64,000 bases of DNA from Exilibacterium tricleocarpae (GTDB taxonomy: Bacteria; Pseudomonadota; Gammaproteobacteria; Pseudomonadales; Cellvibrionaceae). Under the pieces are notes generated by a model. The model ran no database searches and was not told the DNA's origin. It worked only from the letters and a program-made list of their open reading frames with translations. The stretch lies in contig NZ_ML660100.1 in the NCBI RefSeq assembly GCF_007004655.1, positions 99,135 to 163,134 on the forward strand, in the 5' to 3' direction. The translations under genes and the position numbers were made by a program. Of this stretch, positions 19,814 through 30,341 are shown piece by piece (position 1 is the first letter of the stretch; each line of letters opens with the position of its first letter).

Positions 19814-22800
19814 ATGATTAGCGTAAGCAGCTCTGATACTCGCCTTAACAGCACAACCTCACATATTGTCTTCGCCGTTATTGTGGTGCTGATTTGCAGC
19901 CTGCCCACCGGCCTCAATCTCCTCGGTTTCGATTTCGGTGCGCAGACGGCTGCGGCCGTACCCGCGGCGCAACTCGATGGTTTCCTGCAGGTCTTGGCCG
20001 GTGCCATGTACCACGCGCTGCTGGAATGGAGTGCCGTCACCATGGCGGTGCTGACGGCGCTGGCTACCTGCCTGCACTATGTCGTGCGGCGTGATATCAC
20101 CGTGCCGGTTATCGGCATGGCGCTGCTGAGCGCGGGTTTGGTTGATGCTTATCACACGCTGACGACGGCCCGCCTTATCGACGCGCAGATCGATGGCGGC
20201 GACATCAGTATTGTGCCCTTTACCTGGGTGATATCGCGCAGTTTTCACGCCGGTATTATGGTCCTCGGTGTTAGCGTCTGTTACTGGATAACGCGCAGTG
20301 GCGTCCGGCATTCGCACCCCGGTCGCTTGCACATTCACGGTACTGTGAAGCTGATGGTGATCGGCCTGTTCTTTCTGGTTATTGCCGGTGTGGTTGTCTA
20401 CCTTGGCGCAGAGAGTGATGTGCTGCCGCGAACCGTGGCGGAGCACACGCTGCTCAGCCGACCACTGGGTGTGGCGCCGCTGGTGTTGTTTGCCGTGGGA
20501 GCCTGCCTGTTTTGGCTCTGGTATAAACAGGACCCGACGCTCGCCAGGTTAGCACTGGTGCTGAGTGTACTGCCGGGCATGATTGCCCAATTACATATAG
20601 CCTTGGGTTCGCGGGCACTGTTTGACAATCACTTCGCGATAGCCGATTTTCTCGACAACGTATTTTATGGCACAGTGTTTGTCGGCATTTTGACTGACCT
20701 GGTGAGTCAGATTGAGGAAAAGTCCCGCCAGCAGATGGATGCGGCGCGCCAGGCCGAAGAGACCTCGGCACGTATTCAGGCCATTCTTAACTCCGCCGCC
20801 GAGGCCATCATTACGCTCGATGCCAGGGGCAAAATCCTGTCTTTCAACAAGAGCGCGGTGCGAATCTTCGGCTATAGCGAGGCACAGGTGCGGGGACGCT
20901 CGGTAGACCGGTTGCTGCCGGCCAGGTACCGGGAAAAATACGGCGATACCCTGAGCGGTTATATTCGCGCGGGGCGCATCGTAACCGGGCGGGAACTGGA
21001 GTTATACGGCGTGCGTGAAAACGGTGACGAAGTGCCGGTGACGCTGTCGGTGTCGGAGGTTGTAGTACCTGGCGGGCGCATATATACCGGTTTTATCCGC
21101 GATATCAGCCAGCAAAAGCAGCTCGAAAAAGAGCGCGAAGCGGCACTCGAACAGGCCCAGGCATCGGCCAGAATGAAATCGGAATTCTTAGCCAGTATGA
21201 GCCATGAAATCCGCACGCCCATGAATGGAGTGCTCGGCATGTTGAGTCTCCTGCTGCGCGGCGAGCTGTCTGAAAAGCAGGGCCAGTACGCGCGCCTGGC
21301 CCGCGCCAGCGCCGAGTCGCTGTTGAGTCTGCTCAATGACATTCTCGACTTTTCCAAAGTCGAAGCGGGCAAACTGGCGCTGGAGATTCTCGAATTTGAC
21401 CTGCGCAGTCACCTGGAGGCGTGTACCGAGGCCATGGCGCTGCGCACCCAGGCAAAAAAACTGGAGTTGGTGTTGGACGTCACGCAACTGCAGCAGACCA
21501 TGGTCAGAGGTGATCCCAGTCGCTTGCGGCAGATTTTGACCAACCTGATAGACAACGCCATAAAGTTTACCGAAACCGGTGAAATTGTGGTGCGGGCGAC
21601 GCTTGAAGATGTCCCGGTAGCGGGAGTTGCGGCAAAAAAAGTGCCCGCGAATGCTGCGGCAGAAAGTCTGCGACTGCGCTGTGCCGTAACCGACACCGGG
21701 ATCGGTATTCCCCCGGATAAAATGAACAGTCTGTTTGACGCCTTTACGCAAGTGGACGCATCGACCACGCGCCAGTTCGGCGGCAGCGGGCTGGGGCTGG
21801 CGATTGTCCACCAATTGTGCGGGCTGATGGGCGGTGACATTCACGTGGCCAGTGAGGTTGGCGGCGGCAGTCGCTTCGAGTTCAGTGTGCTGTTGCAATC
21901 GGGCGAGAAAGCGGGGGAAGTGCTGCCGCAGCTCGATATGCGCGGTGCGCGGATTTTGATTGTCGACGACAATGGCGCCAGTCGCGAAGTCCTGCGGCGG
22001 CAGTTGAGCCTGTGGGGCGCACAAGTGACCGAGGCGAAGGACGGTTTCGCAGCACTGGGGCAGCTTGAGCAGCAGGTGGCCGCGCCGTTCACTGCGGCTA
22101 TCGTGGATATGCAGATGCCCGCTATGGACGGCGCGACCCTGGGCGGCAGGATTCGGGCAGATAAACGCTTTGCCGCCTTGCCGCTGATTGGCACGACGGC
22201 CGTCGGTGAACAGGGCGATGCCGATGTTTTTGCCGGCCTCGGGTTTGCGGGCTGTATTCCCAAGCCCGTCTCTACCTCGGACTTGCTTGATGCCCTGCAC
22301 ACGGTGCTTGGGAGCAGCCAAACAGTGCGGGTCGCCGATCCGCTGGCGACCCGCCGCCGGCGCAAACCCTGGCGGCGGGCGCAGAGACAGACGGCGCGTA
22401 TTCTGCTGGTGGAAGACAATGCGATTAACCAGGAGGTGGCGCTGGGTATATTGGACGAAATGGGTTTCAGCGCCGATGTGGCGGGCAATGGTCTGGAGGC
22501 GGTGGCGGCGCTGATCGGCGCGCCGTCGGGCGCGCCTTTCCAGTTGATTTTGATGGATTGTCAGATGCCGGAGATGGACGGCTATGCGGCGACGCGCCAC
22601 ATACGCGCGGGCGGTTGCGGCGCCCACAATCGCGATATCACCATTATCGCCATGACCGCAAACGCGATGAAAGGCGATAAAGACAAGTGCCTGGCGGCGG
22701 GGATGAATGACTACTTGGCCAAGCCCATCGATGCCGATGCATTACAGGCGTGCCTGCAGCGCTGGCTCGCGGCCCTGGCTGCGGTGGTGCCGCCCGCTGC

Positions 22801-23266
22801 TACGACAGTGCCCGGTGGTGACAGTCAGCCCGTCTCTTCCCCGGACTTTTCTCCTGACTCTTCCCCTGACACTGCCCCCCTTTGGGACCGGGCCGCCGCG
22901 CTGCAGCGCGTCAGGGGTAAGGAAAGCCGGCTGTTGTACCTGATCGGTTCGTTTCTGAGCGAAATGCCGAAGTCTGTGGCGCGCCTGCAGCAGGCGATCG
23001 ACTGGGGTCACCGCGACGAGATTGCCGCTATCGCCCATGTTATCAACGGTGTTGCCGGCAACCTGAGTGGCCTGCAGGTCAAGGCTGTGGCCGAGCAGAT
23101 AGAAGCGGCGGCGCGGGCGGCGGATCTGGTCGCCGTCGGGCGGCTGTGGCCGGAGTTTACGGAACAGTTTCAGTTATTGGAGGCGCGCCTCGAACAGGAA
23201 GTGCGACAGGTACCGGGCTCCAGGCGCGGTGCAGGTCCGGCCGGGGCGCAGCTCGGCCCCGATTGA
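19814..23266 (+). CDS. Hybrid sensor histidine kinase (7TM sensor, PAS, HisKA, HATPase, two receivers, HPt)
   Basis: This 1150-residue multidomain phosphorelay protein sits in the inner membrane. Residues about 16-300 hold seven or eight hydrophobic segments with LVDAYHTL, resembling MASE-type sensors (tentative). A PAS domain follows at about 320-435. HisKA has SHEIRTPMNG with His464, and HATPase has DNAIKFTETG, DTGIGIP and GSGLGLAI. Two receivers carry Asp765 (VDMQMPAMDG) and Asp915 (MDCQMPEMDG). The C-terminal HPt has His1075 in AHVINGVAGNL, where Asn replaces the usual Lys. The architecture is BarA/ArcB-like. No response regulator is adjacent; the stimulus is unknown. Confidence 0.92.
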   Translation: MISVSSSDTRLNSTTSHIVFAVIVVLICSLPTGLNLLGFDFGAQTAAAVPAAQLDGFLQVLAGAMYHALLEWSAVTMAVLTALATCLHYVVRRDITVPVIGMALLSAGLVDAYHTLTTARLIDAQIDGGDISIVPFTWVISRSFHAGIMVLGVSVCYWITRSGVRHSHPGRLHIHGTVKLMVIGLFFLVIAGVVVYLGAESDVLPRTVAEHTLLSRPLGVAPLVLFAVGACLFWLWYKQDPTLARLALVLSVLPGMIAQLHIALGSRALFDNHFAIADFLDNVFYGTVFVGILTDLVSQIEEKSRQQMDAARQAEETSARIQAILNSAAEAIITLDARGKILSFNKSAVRIFGYSEAQVRGRSVDRLLPARYREKYGDTLSGYIRAGRIVTGRELELYGVRENGDEVPVTLSVSEVVVPGGRIYTGFIRDISQQKQLEKEREAALEQAQASARMKSEFLASMSHEIRTPMNGVLGMLSLLLRGELSEKQGQYARLARASAESLLSLLNDILDFSKVEAGKLALEILEFDLRSHLEACTEAMALRTQAKKLELVLDVTQLQQTMVRGDPSRLRQILTNLIDNAIKFTETGEIVVRATLEDVPVAGVAAKKVPANAAAESLRLRCAVTDTGIGIPPDKMNSLFDAFTQVDASTTRQFGGSGLGLAIVHQLCGLMGGDIHVASEVGGGSRFEFSVLLQSGEKAGEVLPQLDMRGARILIVDDNGASREVLRRQLSLWGAQVTEAKDGFAALGQLEQQVAAPFTAAIVDMQMPAMDGATLGGRIRADKRFAALPLIGTTAVGEQGDADVFAGLGFAGCIPKPVSTSDLLDALHTVLGSSQTVRVADPLATRRRRKPWRRAQRQTARILLVEDNAINQEVALGILDEMGFSADVAGNGLEAVAALIGAPSGAPFQLILMDCQMPEMDGYAATRHIRAGGCGAHNRDITIIAMTANAMKGDKDKCLAAGMNDYLAKPIDADALQACLQRWLAALAAVVPPAATTVPGGDSQPVSSPDFSPDSSPDTAPLWDRAAALQRVRGKESRLLYLIGSFLSEMPKSVARLQQAIDWGHRDEIAAIAHVINGVAGNLSGLQVKAVAEQIEAAARAADLVAVGRLWPEFTEQFQLLEARLEQEVRQVPGSRRGAGPAGAQLGPD

Positions 23267-23388
23267 GGCTTTTTTCAGTGCAAGCTTTTTCCGCACGAAT
23301 GCGCCCCAAACTCTCCGAGCGAAGCCCGGCAAGGGCCAGATCAGTCGGTTCAGGTTTTTTCGGCAAACGGCCAACAGCGGATATCATC

Positions 23389-23447
23389 GGTAGACTGCCA
23401 CGCGAGCGGCAGACGCCGGCCCGGTCAATCGATGGCGGCAGTCTACC
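23389..23447. repeat. Inverted repeat at the 3' end of ppc
   Basis: GGTAGACTGCC at 23389-23399 pairs with GGCAGTCTACC at 23437-23447, enclosing about 37 nt that can also fold. The right arm contains the ppc stop codon. There is no T-run on either strand next to it, so a terminator or mRNA 3'-end stabiliser for the convergent ppc and kinase genes is only a possibility. Confidence 0.6.
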
Positions 23448-26100
23448 CGGTATTGCGCAACCCCGCTGCGATACCCGCAATCGACACCATCAGCGCCTGC
23501 TCGAGAATCGGCGCCTCGCCGTCTTCGAGCTTGCGCAGCCGTCGCATCAGTTCCACCTGGGTGATATGCAGGGGATCGACATAAGGGTTGCGCACATCGA
23601 TGGAGCGCCGCAGCACTGGAATGTTATGGAGTAATTCCTGGCCGGTAATGGCCTTGAGGGTGTCGATGGCCTGGCGCATACCGGCGCGCAGCTCGGTGCC
23701 GAGGTTTTCCAGATCGGCATCCTCGAGCAGGCGCTGTTCATAGTAGGTGGCGACATTCTCATCTGACTTGGCCAGTACCATCTCCTGCATACCCAACAGC
23801 ATGCCGAAAAAGGCCCAATGCTCCGCCATATCCTGAATCAACGCCAGATTGCCCCGCTCCAGCTGTTGTGCCAGTGCTTTGCCGGTGCCGAGCCAGGCCG
23901 GCAGCATCATGCGCATTTGGGTCCAGGCGAAGACCCAGGGAATGGCCCGCAGGCTCTCCACGCCGCCGCTGGGCCGGCGTTTGGCGGGCCGGCTGCCGAG
24001 CGACAGGCGCTGCAATTCCAGCTCCGGTGTGACCGAGCGAAAGTAGGCGACAAAGCGCGGTTCGCGGTGCACGATGCGGCGGTATTCCGTCACCGACTCC
24101 TCGGCCAGGGTCTGTATTACCTGGCGCCACTCGGGCTTTGGCGGCGGTGGCGGCAACAGCGTCGCCTCCAGTGTGGCGCTGGCGTAGAGTTCCAGATTGC
24201 GCAGGGCAATGCCCAGCACACCGAACTTGAATTGGATGACTTCGCCCTGCTCGGTTACCCGCACCGCGCCCTTGATAGTGCCCGGCGGCTGTGACAGCAG
24301 GGCGGCGTGAGTGGGGCCGCCGCCGCCGCGGCTGGCGGAACCGCCGCGGCCGTGGAACAGCGTGAGGTGAATGCCGTGACCTTCGCAAACCCGGTTAAGT
24401 GCCTCCTGGGCCCGGTACTGCCCCCAGGAGGCGGCGAAAAAGCCGGCGTCCTTGGCCGAGTCGGAGTAGCCGATCATCACCTCCTGGCGCCCGCTGATAT
24501 CGTCTTTATACCAATCCACCGACAGCAACCGGTCGATGGTGTCGGCGGCGCCATTGAGATCGTCGAGGGTTTCAAATAGCGGGGCGATGCGCTGCGGGTG
24601 GCGACAGCCCGCCTCCTGTTGCAGCAGGCGCACCGCCAGCACGTCGGAGGGATGGGTGGCCATAGAGATAATATAAGCACCCAGTGCCGAGGCCGGCTGG
24701 TCGGCCAGGGCCTTGAAGGTATCGAGGGTCTCGCGGGTGTCGTCGGAGGCCGGCAGATCGACAGGAATCAGCGGCCGGCGGCTGGCCAGTTCGCGCAGCA
24801 GGAAGGCCTGTTTCTCCTCTTCGTTCCAGTCCAGGTAGGTGCCGAGGCCCAGGTATTCAGTGACCTCGTTGATGGCGCGGGCATGGCGGCTCGACTCCTG
24901 GCGGATATCGAGCTGCACCAGAGTCAGGCCAAAACAGGCGATACGGCGGATGATATCGGTAAGGGCGCCGGCGGCGATAAAGGCCATGCCGCAGTCGACC
25001 AGTGACTGATAGGCCAGCCGCAGCGGCTCCAGCAACTCGGCGTCGTCCAGGTAGATGGGCTTGCCGGCGGCCGTATCGGCAGCGGCGCCCTTCAGGCGCG
25101 CCTCCGCCCAGGCACGGGTGTTGGCCAGACGCTCCCTGACTTCGCGCAGCAACTGCCGGTAGGGCTCCGGGTGGTCGCCGACCCGCTGGCGCAGGGCGGC
25201 GTTGCACTCGCTGAACGACAGGTCCTCGCGCAGTTCGTGAATATCTCGCAACAGTAAATCCGCCGCCTCCCAGCGCGCCAGCAACAGCACTTCGCGGGTG
25301 ACGGCGGCGGTGACATTGGGGTTGCCGTCGCGGTCGCCGCCCATCCAGGAGGCGATGCGGATCGGCGCCGCATCCAGCGGCAGCGGCCGACCCGTGTGCA
25401 CCTGCAACTGCTGATCGAGGTGGCGGCAGAACTGCGGCAGTGCCTTCCACAGGGTTTGCTCGATGGTGGCAAAGCCCCATTTGGCCTCGTCCACCGGGGT
25501 GGGTTTGTGGCGGCGTATTTCATCGGTGCGCCAGCTGGCGACAATGCGCCGGCGCAGTTGGTTCAGCAGGGTCTGGCGCTCGTCGGGGGTCAGGTCCGGG
25601 CGATCCAGGGACTCGAGCAGGTTATTGATATCCTTGTGCTTGCGCAGCAGGGTGCGGCGGGTCACCTCGGTGGGGTGGGCGGTCAATACCAGTTCCACGC
25701 GCATCTCCAGCACGGTTTTGTGGATTTGCTCAGGGGCGATGCCCGCCTGCGCCAGCCGCGGGATCAACTCCGCCAGGGTGCCGGCCTCGGGCGGCGCCTC
25801 GCTGTTCATCGAGTAGGCGCGCCGGCGCCGCACGCGGTGGTGTTGCTCGGCGATATTGGCATAGTTGAGGAACTGGGCGAAGGCCCTGGCCACCGGTACC
25901 AACTCGGTGTCGGTGAGGCCGCTCATGATTTCCAGCAGCGGTTGCCAGTCGCCGCTCTGGCGCGCAGACTTGGCCAGCGAGCGGATGGTTTCCACCTTAT
26001 CGTAAATCTCCTCGCCCACCTGATCCCTGATGGTGTCCCCGAGAATTTCGCCCAGGCGTCGCACATCGTCCCGCAAAGGGGCGTGAATATCGCTTGTCAT
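23443..26100 (-). CDS. ppc: Phosphoenolpyruvate carboxylase
   Basis: At 885 residues (E. coli 883) this is a cytosolic anaplerotic enzyme that makes oxaloacetate from PEP and bicarbonate. The catalytic histidine motif LTAHPTEVTRRT lies near residue 140. QEVMIGYSDSAKDAG, the glycine-rich FHGRGGSASRGGGG near residue 590 and the C-terminal IAAGLRNTG are all present, so it should be active. It is convergent with the hybrid kinase and divergent from ribF. The kinase and ppc sit between murJ and ribF, which are adjacent in Pseudomonas. Confidence 0.97.
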   Translation of the reverse strand: MTSDIHAPLRDDVRRLGEILGDTIRDQVGEEIYDKVETIRSLAKSARQSGDWQPLLEIMSGLTDTELVPVARAFAQFLNYANIAEQHHRVRRRRAYSMNSEAPPEAGTLAELIPRLAQAGIAPEQIHKTVLEMRVELVLTAHPTEVTRRTLLRKHKDINNLLESLDRPDLTPDERQTLLNQLRRRIVASWRTDEIRRHKPTPVDEAKWGFATIEQTLWKALPQFCRHLDQQLQVHTGRPLPLDAAPIRIASWMGGDRDGNPNVTAAVTREVLLLARWEAADLLLRDIHELREDLSFSECNAALRQRVGDHPEPYRQLLREVRERLANTRAWAEARLKGAAADTAAGKPIYLDDAELLEPLRLAYQSLVDCGMAFIAAGALTDIIRRIACFGLTLVQLDIRQESSRHARAINEVTEYLGLGTYLDWNEEEKQAFLLRELASRRPLIPVDLPASDDTRETLDTFKALADQPASALGAYIISMATHPSDVLAVRLLQQEAGCRHPQRIAPLFETLDDLNGAADTIDRLLSVDWYKDDISGRQEVMIGYSDSAKDAGFFAASWGQYRAQEALNRVCEGHGIHLTLFHGRGGSASRGGGGPTHAALLSQPPGTIKGAVRVTEQGEVIQFKFGVLGIALRNLELYASATLEATLLPPPPPKPEWRQVIQTLAEESVTEYRRIVHREPRFVAYFRSVTPELELQRLSLGSRPAKRRPSGGVESLRAIPWVFAWTQMRMMLPAWLGTGKALAQQLERGNLALIQDMAEHWAFFGMLLGMQEMVLAKSDENVATYYEQRLLEDADLENLGTELRAGMRQAIDTLKAITGQELLHNIPVLRRSIDVRNPYVDPLHITQVELMRRLRKLEDGEAPILEQALMVSIAGIAAGLRNTG

Positions 26101-26385
26101 TGCTGCACTCCGAGTGTCTGTAACGGCTGAAGGCCTGGGATTTTACCTTAAATTTCAGTCTGTTCCGTTATTTTTGCCGGGTTTTTAGGTAGGCTTGCCG
26201 GGTTTAGCTGGGGTATACTGCCGCCTTTGTTTGTCCGACGCCGTCGGCCCGGGTTTTGACTTGGGTTTTGGCTTGGGTTCAGTCTCGGGTTCAGTCCCAG
26301 AGGCGAACCTGCGGTCAAACCTCTGTGCCAGTGTCGAGGACTGCAGCGTGCGGGGCCCCCTGGTTCCGTATTGGATAAGACAGTG
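26101..26385. other. ppc-ribF divergent spacer with a degenerate repeat
   Basis: At 26235-26310 a 12-nt degenerate unit (ttgggttttggc and ttcagtctcggg variants) recurs about five times ahead of ribF. No confident promoter boxes are visible. The region must contain start signals for both divergent genes. Confidence 0.55.
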
Positions 26386-27339
26386 ATGCCACCCCAGCGA
26401 GAGATTATTCGCGGCTTGCACAACCTGCGGCCGCACCACGGAGGCTGCGTTGCCACAATCGGCTCCTTCGACGGCGTTCACCGCGGCCACCAGGTGATTA
26501 TCGGGCAGGTGACCGACAAGGCGCGGGAGCTGGGCAAACCCTCGGTAGCGGTGGTGTTCGAGCCGCAGCCGACCGAGTATTTTATGCAATCACAGGCGCC
26601 GGCGCGGCTGATGCGGTTCCGGGAAAAAGCCGAGGCCCTGTTTGACGCCGGGGTGGAGCGGGTGCTGTGCCTGTATTTCAACGATGCGCTGCGGTTGCTG
26701 AGCGGGGCGGAATTTGTCCGTCAAGTGGTCATAGAGCGGCTGCGGCCCGACTATATGGTAGTGGGTGACGATTTCCAGTTTGGCCGCGATCGCACCGGCG
26801 GCATCGGGCTGTTGCGCGAGGCCGGTGCCGCACACGGCTTTACCGTGGCGGACACCCACACGTTTGCCATTGACGGCGAGCGGGTCAGCAGCACGCGGAT
26901 TCGCAAGCTGCTGGCCGCCGGCGACTTTAGGGGCGCCGCGCGCCTGCTCGGCAAACCTTACCGGTTGACCGGGCGGGTGATCCACGGTCGGCAGTTGGGG
27001 CGGCAATTGGGCGTGCCGACGGCGAATGTGTTGCTGCACCGCCACCGCTCGCCGCTGCAGGGCGTGTACGCGGTAGAGGTCGCCGTTGCCGGTGATACTG
27101 CCGTTCGCTATCGGGGTGTGGCCAACGTGGGTGTGCGGCCGACGGTGGCACACGGCAGTCGCCCGGTGCTGGAGACGCACCTGTTTGATTTTGGCGGCGA
27201 TTTATACGGCCGGCGGCTCCTTGTGACCTTCAGGCAGAAGCTGCGCGAGGAGCAGCGTTTTGCGTCGGTGGACCTGCTCAAGGACCAGATACACCGCGAT
27301 ATCGAAACGGCCAGAACACTGTTTGAAGCCGGGCTTTAA
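26386..27339 (+). CDS. ribF: Bifunctional riboflavin kinase / FAD synthetase
   Basis: This 317-residue cytosolic enzyme converts riboflavin to FMN and then FAD. The N-terminal nucleotidyltransferase domain shows GSFDGVHRGHQ and the ISSTRIR-like VSSTRIRKLL. The C-terminal flavokinase domain (from about residue 185) shows GRQLGVPTAN and GVYAVEV. I chose the ATG at 26386 (MPPQREIIRGLHNLRP); a TTG at 26371 is in frame but has no ribosome-binding sequence. It supplies flavin cofactors used, among others, by NuoF. Confidence 0.95.
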   Translation: MPPQREIIRGLHNLRPHHGGCVATIGSFDGVHRGHQVIIGQVTDKARELGKPSVAVVFEPQPTEYFMQSQAPARLMRFREKAEALFDAGVERVLCLYFNDALRLLSGAEFVRQVVIERLRPDYMVVGDDFQFGRDRTGGIGLLREAGAAHGFTVADTHTFAIDGERVSSTRIRKLLAAGDFRGAARLLGKPYRLTGRVIHGRQLGRQLGVPTANVLLHRHRSPLQGVYAVEVAVAGDTAVRYRGVANVGVRPTVAHGSRPVLETHLFDFGGDLYGRRLLVTFRQKLREEQRFASVDLLKDQIHRDIETARTLFEAGL

Positions 27340-27492
27340 CCGCCGCTTGCGCCGCGGCGGGAGTGACGGATTTAGCGAGCCAACTGAATTAGGGTCAACA
27401 GGCCCCAGTTGCCGACATTGATTTTACTGGCACCTACTTTACTGGTAATTACGCAGATTACCGACATTTACACAGGGTAAAACCGACGCACA

Positions 27493-30291
27493 ATGACCGA
27501 TTACAAGCCGACATTAAATCTCCCCCAGACCGCGTTTGCGATGAAGGCCAATCTGGCCCAGCGCGAACCGGGTATGCTTAAGCAGTGGCAGGAGCGCGAT
27601 ACCTACGGGCAGATCAGGGCGGCGCGGGCGGGTCGCGAAAAGTTTATTCTCCACGACGGGCCGCCCTACGCCAACGGCGAAATCCATCTGGGTCATGCGC
27701 TCAACAAGATATTGAAAGACATTATCGTCAAGGCCAAAACCATCAGTGGCTTTGACGCGCCTTATATACCCGGTTGGGACTGCCACGGTTTGCCGATTGA
27801 GCACCAGGTAGAGAAAAAAGTCGGCAAAGCCGGCACCAAAGTCGATTTTAAAACCTTTCGCCAGAAGTGCCGCGACTATGCGCTCAAGCAGGTTAACGGC
27901 CAGAGGCGGGACTTTATTCGCCTGGGGGTGTTTGGCGACTGGGACAACCCCTACCTCACCATGAATTATCAGTTTGAGGCAGATATCGTCCGGGCCCTCG
28001 GCAGGATTGTGGAAAACGGTCACCTGCACAAAGGCTTTAAGCCGGTGTACTGGAGCGTGGTGGGCGGTTCGGCGCTGGCGGAAGCCGAGGTGGAATACCA
28101 GGAGAAAACCTCTTTTTCCATCGACGTGCGCTTCCCGGTCGCCGATGAGGCGGCGCTGGCGGCGCGACTGCCGGGGTTGGGAGGCAGCGGTCCGATCTCG
28201 GTGGTGATCTGGACGACCACACCCTGGACCCTGCCGTCGAATCAGGCGGTCAGTCTCAACGGCGCTCTCGAATACGTGGTGGTGCAGGTCGCCGGCGAAC
28301 GCCTGTTGATGGCCGCGGCGCTCTACGAGAGCGTGTTGACACGGGCCGGTCTGGAGGGGGAGGTGGTTGGTCGCGTTGCGGGCAGCGCGCTGGAGCGTTT
28401 GCTGTTGCAACATCCTTTTTACGATCTGCAGGTCCCGGTTATTCTCGGCGACCACGTCACCACTGAGGCCGGTACCGGTTGTGTGCACACCGCGCCCGAC
28501 CACGGTGTGGACGACTTTAACGTCGGGCGCCGCTACGATATCGGCACCCTCAACTATATCGATGACGACGGTGTGTTTCGCGCGGATGTGGAACTGTTTG
28601 CCGGCGAGCATGTGTACAAGGTGGATGAGCATATACTGGCTGTATTGGCTGAGCGCGGGGCGCTGTTGCACCGCGATACCATCACCCACAGCTATCCCCA
28701 CTGCTGGCGCACCAAAACGCCGCTGATCTATCGCGCGACGCCCCAGTGGTTTGTCAGTATGACGAAAAACAACCTGCTCAACGACGTCAAGGCGGCGGTT
28801 GAGGGAGTGCAGTGGATGCCCGATTGGGGGCGCGCCCGTATCGACAGTATGCTCGAGTCCAGCCCCGACTGGTGTATCTCCCGCCAGCGCACCTGGGGCG
28901 TGCCCATTGCGCTGTTTGTCGACAAAGAAACCCAGGAACTGCACCCGCAGACGGCCGAGTTGATCGAACAGGCTGCCCGGTTGATTGAGGCGCGCGGCAT
29001 GGATGCCTGGTTTGAACTCGACCCGGCCGAGTTGTTGGGCGAGGCCGCCGAGCGCTACACCAAAGTGACCGATACCCTGGATGTGTGGTTCGAGTCCGGT
29101 GTGTCCCACTTTGCGGTGATGAACCGGCGCGAGGAACTGGGCTACCCCGCCGATTTGTACCTGGAGGGCTCCGACCAGCACCGCGGCTGGTTTCAGTCGT
29201 CGCTGAAGACGGCGGTGGCCATCAACGGTTGCGCACCCTACAAGGCGGTGTTGACCCACGGCTTTACCATCGACGCCGAGGGGCGCAAGATGTCCAAGTC
29301 CCTGGGCAATGTGATTTCGCCGCAGAAGGTGGTCAACGAACTGGGTGCCGATGTGCTGCGGTTGTGGGTTGCGGCGACTGATTTCAGTGCCGAGATGAGT
29401 GTCTCGGATGAGATTCTTAAACGCACCGCGGATTCCTACCGGCGCATGCGTAACACTGCGCGCTTTTTCTTGGCCAATCTCAACGGTTTTGATCCGGCGA
29501 CCGACCTGGTGGCCGCCGCCGATATGCTGGCCCTGGACCGCTGGGCGGTGGACCGCGCGGGCCGCCTGCAGGATGAGATTCGCGCAGCTTATGACAGCTA
29601 CCAGTTGCACCAGATTTACCAGAAGCTGCACAATTTCTGTGTGTTGGATATGGGCGGGTTTTACCTGGATATCATCAAGGATCGCCAGTACACCACCCGC
29701 ACCGACAGCCGGGCCCGGCGCTCGGCGCAGACCGCGCTCTACCATATCGTCGAGGCGTTCGCGCGCTGGATAGCGCCCATTCTTAGCTATACCGCCGATG
29801 AGCTTTGGGAGCATATTCCCGGTCCCCGCAGCGGACCGGTGTTTGCCGCCGAGTGGTACGACCTGCCGCGCCTGTCCCGGGACCAGGCGATGGGGGCGGA
29901 CTATTGGCAGTTGGTCGCCGCGGTGAAGGCGGCGGTCAACAAGGTGATTGAAAATAAACGCAATCAAGGTGAACTGGGCAAGACTCTCGAGGTGGACATC
30001 ACCCTCTATGCCGATACCGAGCTGCGCGAACAATTGCAGGCGCTTGGTGATGAGTTGCGGTTTGTATTGATCAGTTCGCAGGCGCAAGTGGCCGAGCGTG
30101 ACGGCGCCCATGAAGGGGTGGCGACGGAAATAGACGGGTTGAGCGTACTTGCCGTGAAATCCGCCGAGCCCAAGTGTGCCCGCTGCTGGCATCACCGCAG
30201 CGACGTCGGCGCCAGCAGCGAGCACCCGGACATCTGCGGTCGCTGTGTCGACAATGTTGCGGGGGCTGGGGAACAGCGTTTGTATGCCTGA
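27493..30291 (+). CDS. ileS: Isoleucyl-tRNA synthetase
   Basis: This 932-residue class I synthetase (E. coli 938) is cytosolic. The HIGH motif appears as HLGH near residue 66 ([13 protein letters not shown]), and KMSKS near residue 599 ([12 protein letters not shown]). The editing domain lies between them ([26 protein letters not shown]). The C-terminal zinc site CARCW...CGRC is complete. The 153-bp spacer after ribF carries ccgccgcttgcgccgcggcgg, a possible weak terminator stem. Confidence 0.98.
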   Translation: MTDYKPTLNLPQTAFAMKANLAQREPGMLKQWQERDTYGQIRAARAGREKFILHDGPPYANGEIHLGHALNKILKDIIVKAKTISGFDAPYIPGWDCHGLPIEHQVEKKVGKAGTKVDFKTFRQKCRDYALKQVNGQRRDFIRLGVFGDWDNPYLTMNYQFEADIVRALGRIVENGHLHKGFKPVYWSVVGGSALAEAEVEYQEKTSFSIDVRFPVADEAALAARLPGLGGSGPISVVIWTTTPWTLPSNQAVSLNGALEYVVVQVAGERLLMAAALYESVLTRAGLEGEVVGRVAGSALERLLLQHPFYDLQVPVILGDHVTTEAGTGCVHTAPDHGVDDFNVGRRYDIGTLNYIDDDGVFRADVELFAGEHVYKVDEHILAVLAERGALLHRDTITHSYPHCWRTKTPLIYRATPQWFVSMTKNNLLNDVKAAVEGVQWMPDWGRARIDSMLESSPDWCISRQRTWGVPIALFVDKETQELHPQTAELIEQAARLIEARGMDAWFELDPAELLGEAAERYTKVTDTLDVWFESGVSHFAVMNRREELGYPADLYLEGSDQHRGWFQSSLKTAVAINGCAPYKAVLTHGFTIDAEGRKMSKSLGNVISPQKVVNELGADVLRLWVAATDFSAEMSVSDEILKRTADSYRRMRNTARFFLANLNGFDPATDLVAAADMLALDRWAVDRAGRLQDEIRAAYDSYQLHQIYQKLHNFCVLDMGGFYLDIIKDRQYTTRTDSRARRSAQTALYHIVEAFARWIAPILSYTADELWEHIPGPRSGPVFAAEWYDLPRLSRDQAMGADYWQLVAAVKAAVNKVIENKRNQGELGKTLEVDITLYADTELREQLQALGDELRFVLISSQAQVAERDGAHEGVATEIDGLSVLAVKSAEPKCARCWHHRSDVGASSEHPDICGRCVDNVAGAGEQRLYA

Positions 30292-30341
30292 TGGTGAGAG
30301 CAGATCGCCGGCTTAATGTTTTCGAACGAGTGTAGGTCTTT

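Noticed and set aside
27514..30225. A 903-residue reading frame antisense to ileS, and similar long antisense frames under nuoL, nuoN and the kinase
   Set aside because: These follow from high GC at third codon positions of the true genes; the sense proteins are certain.
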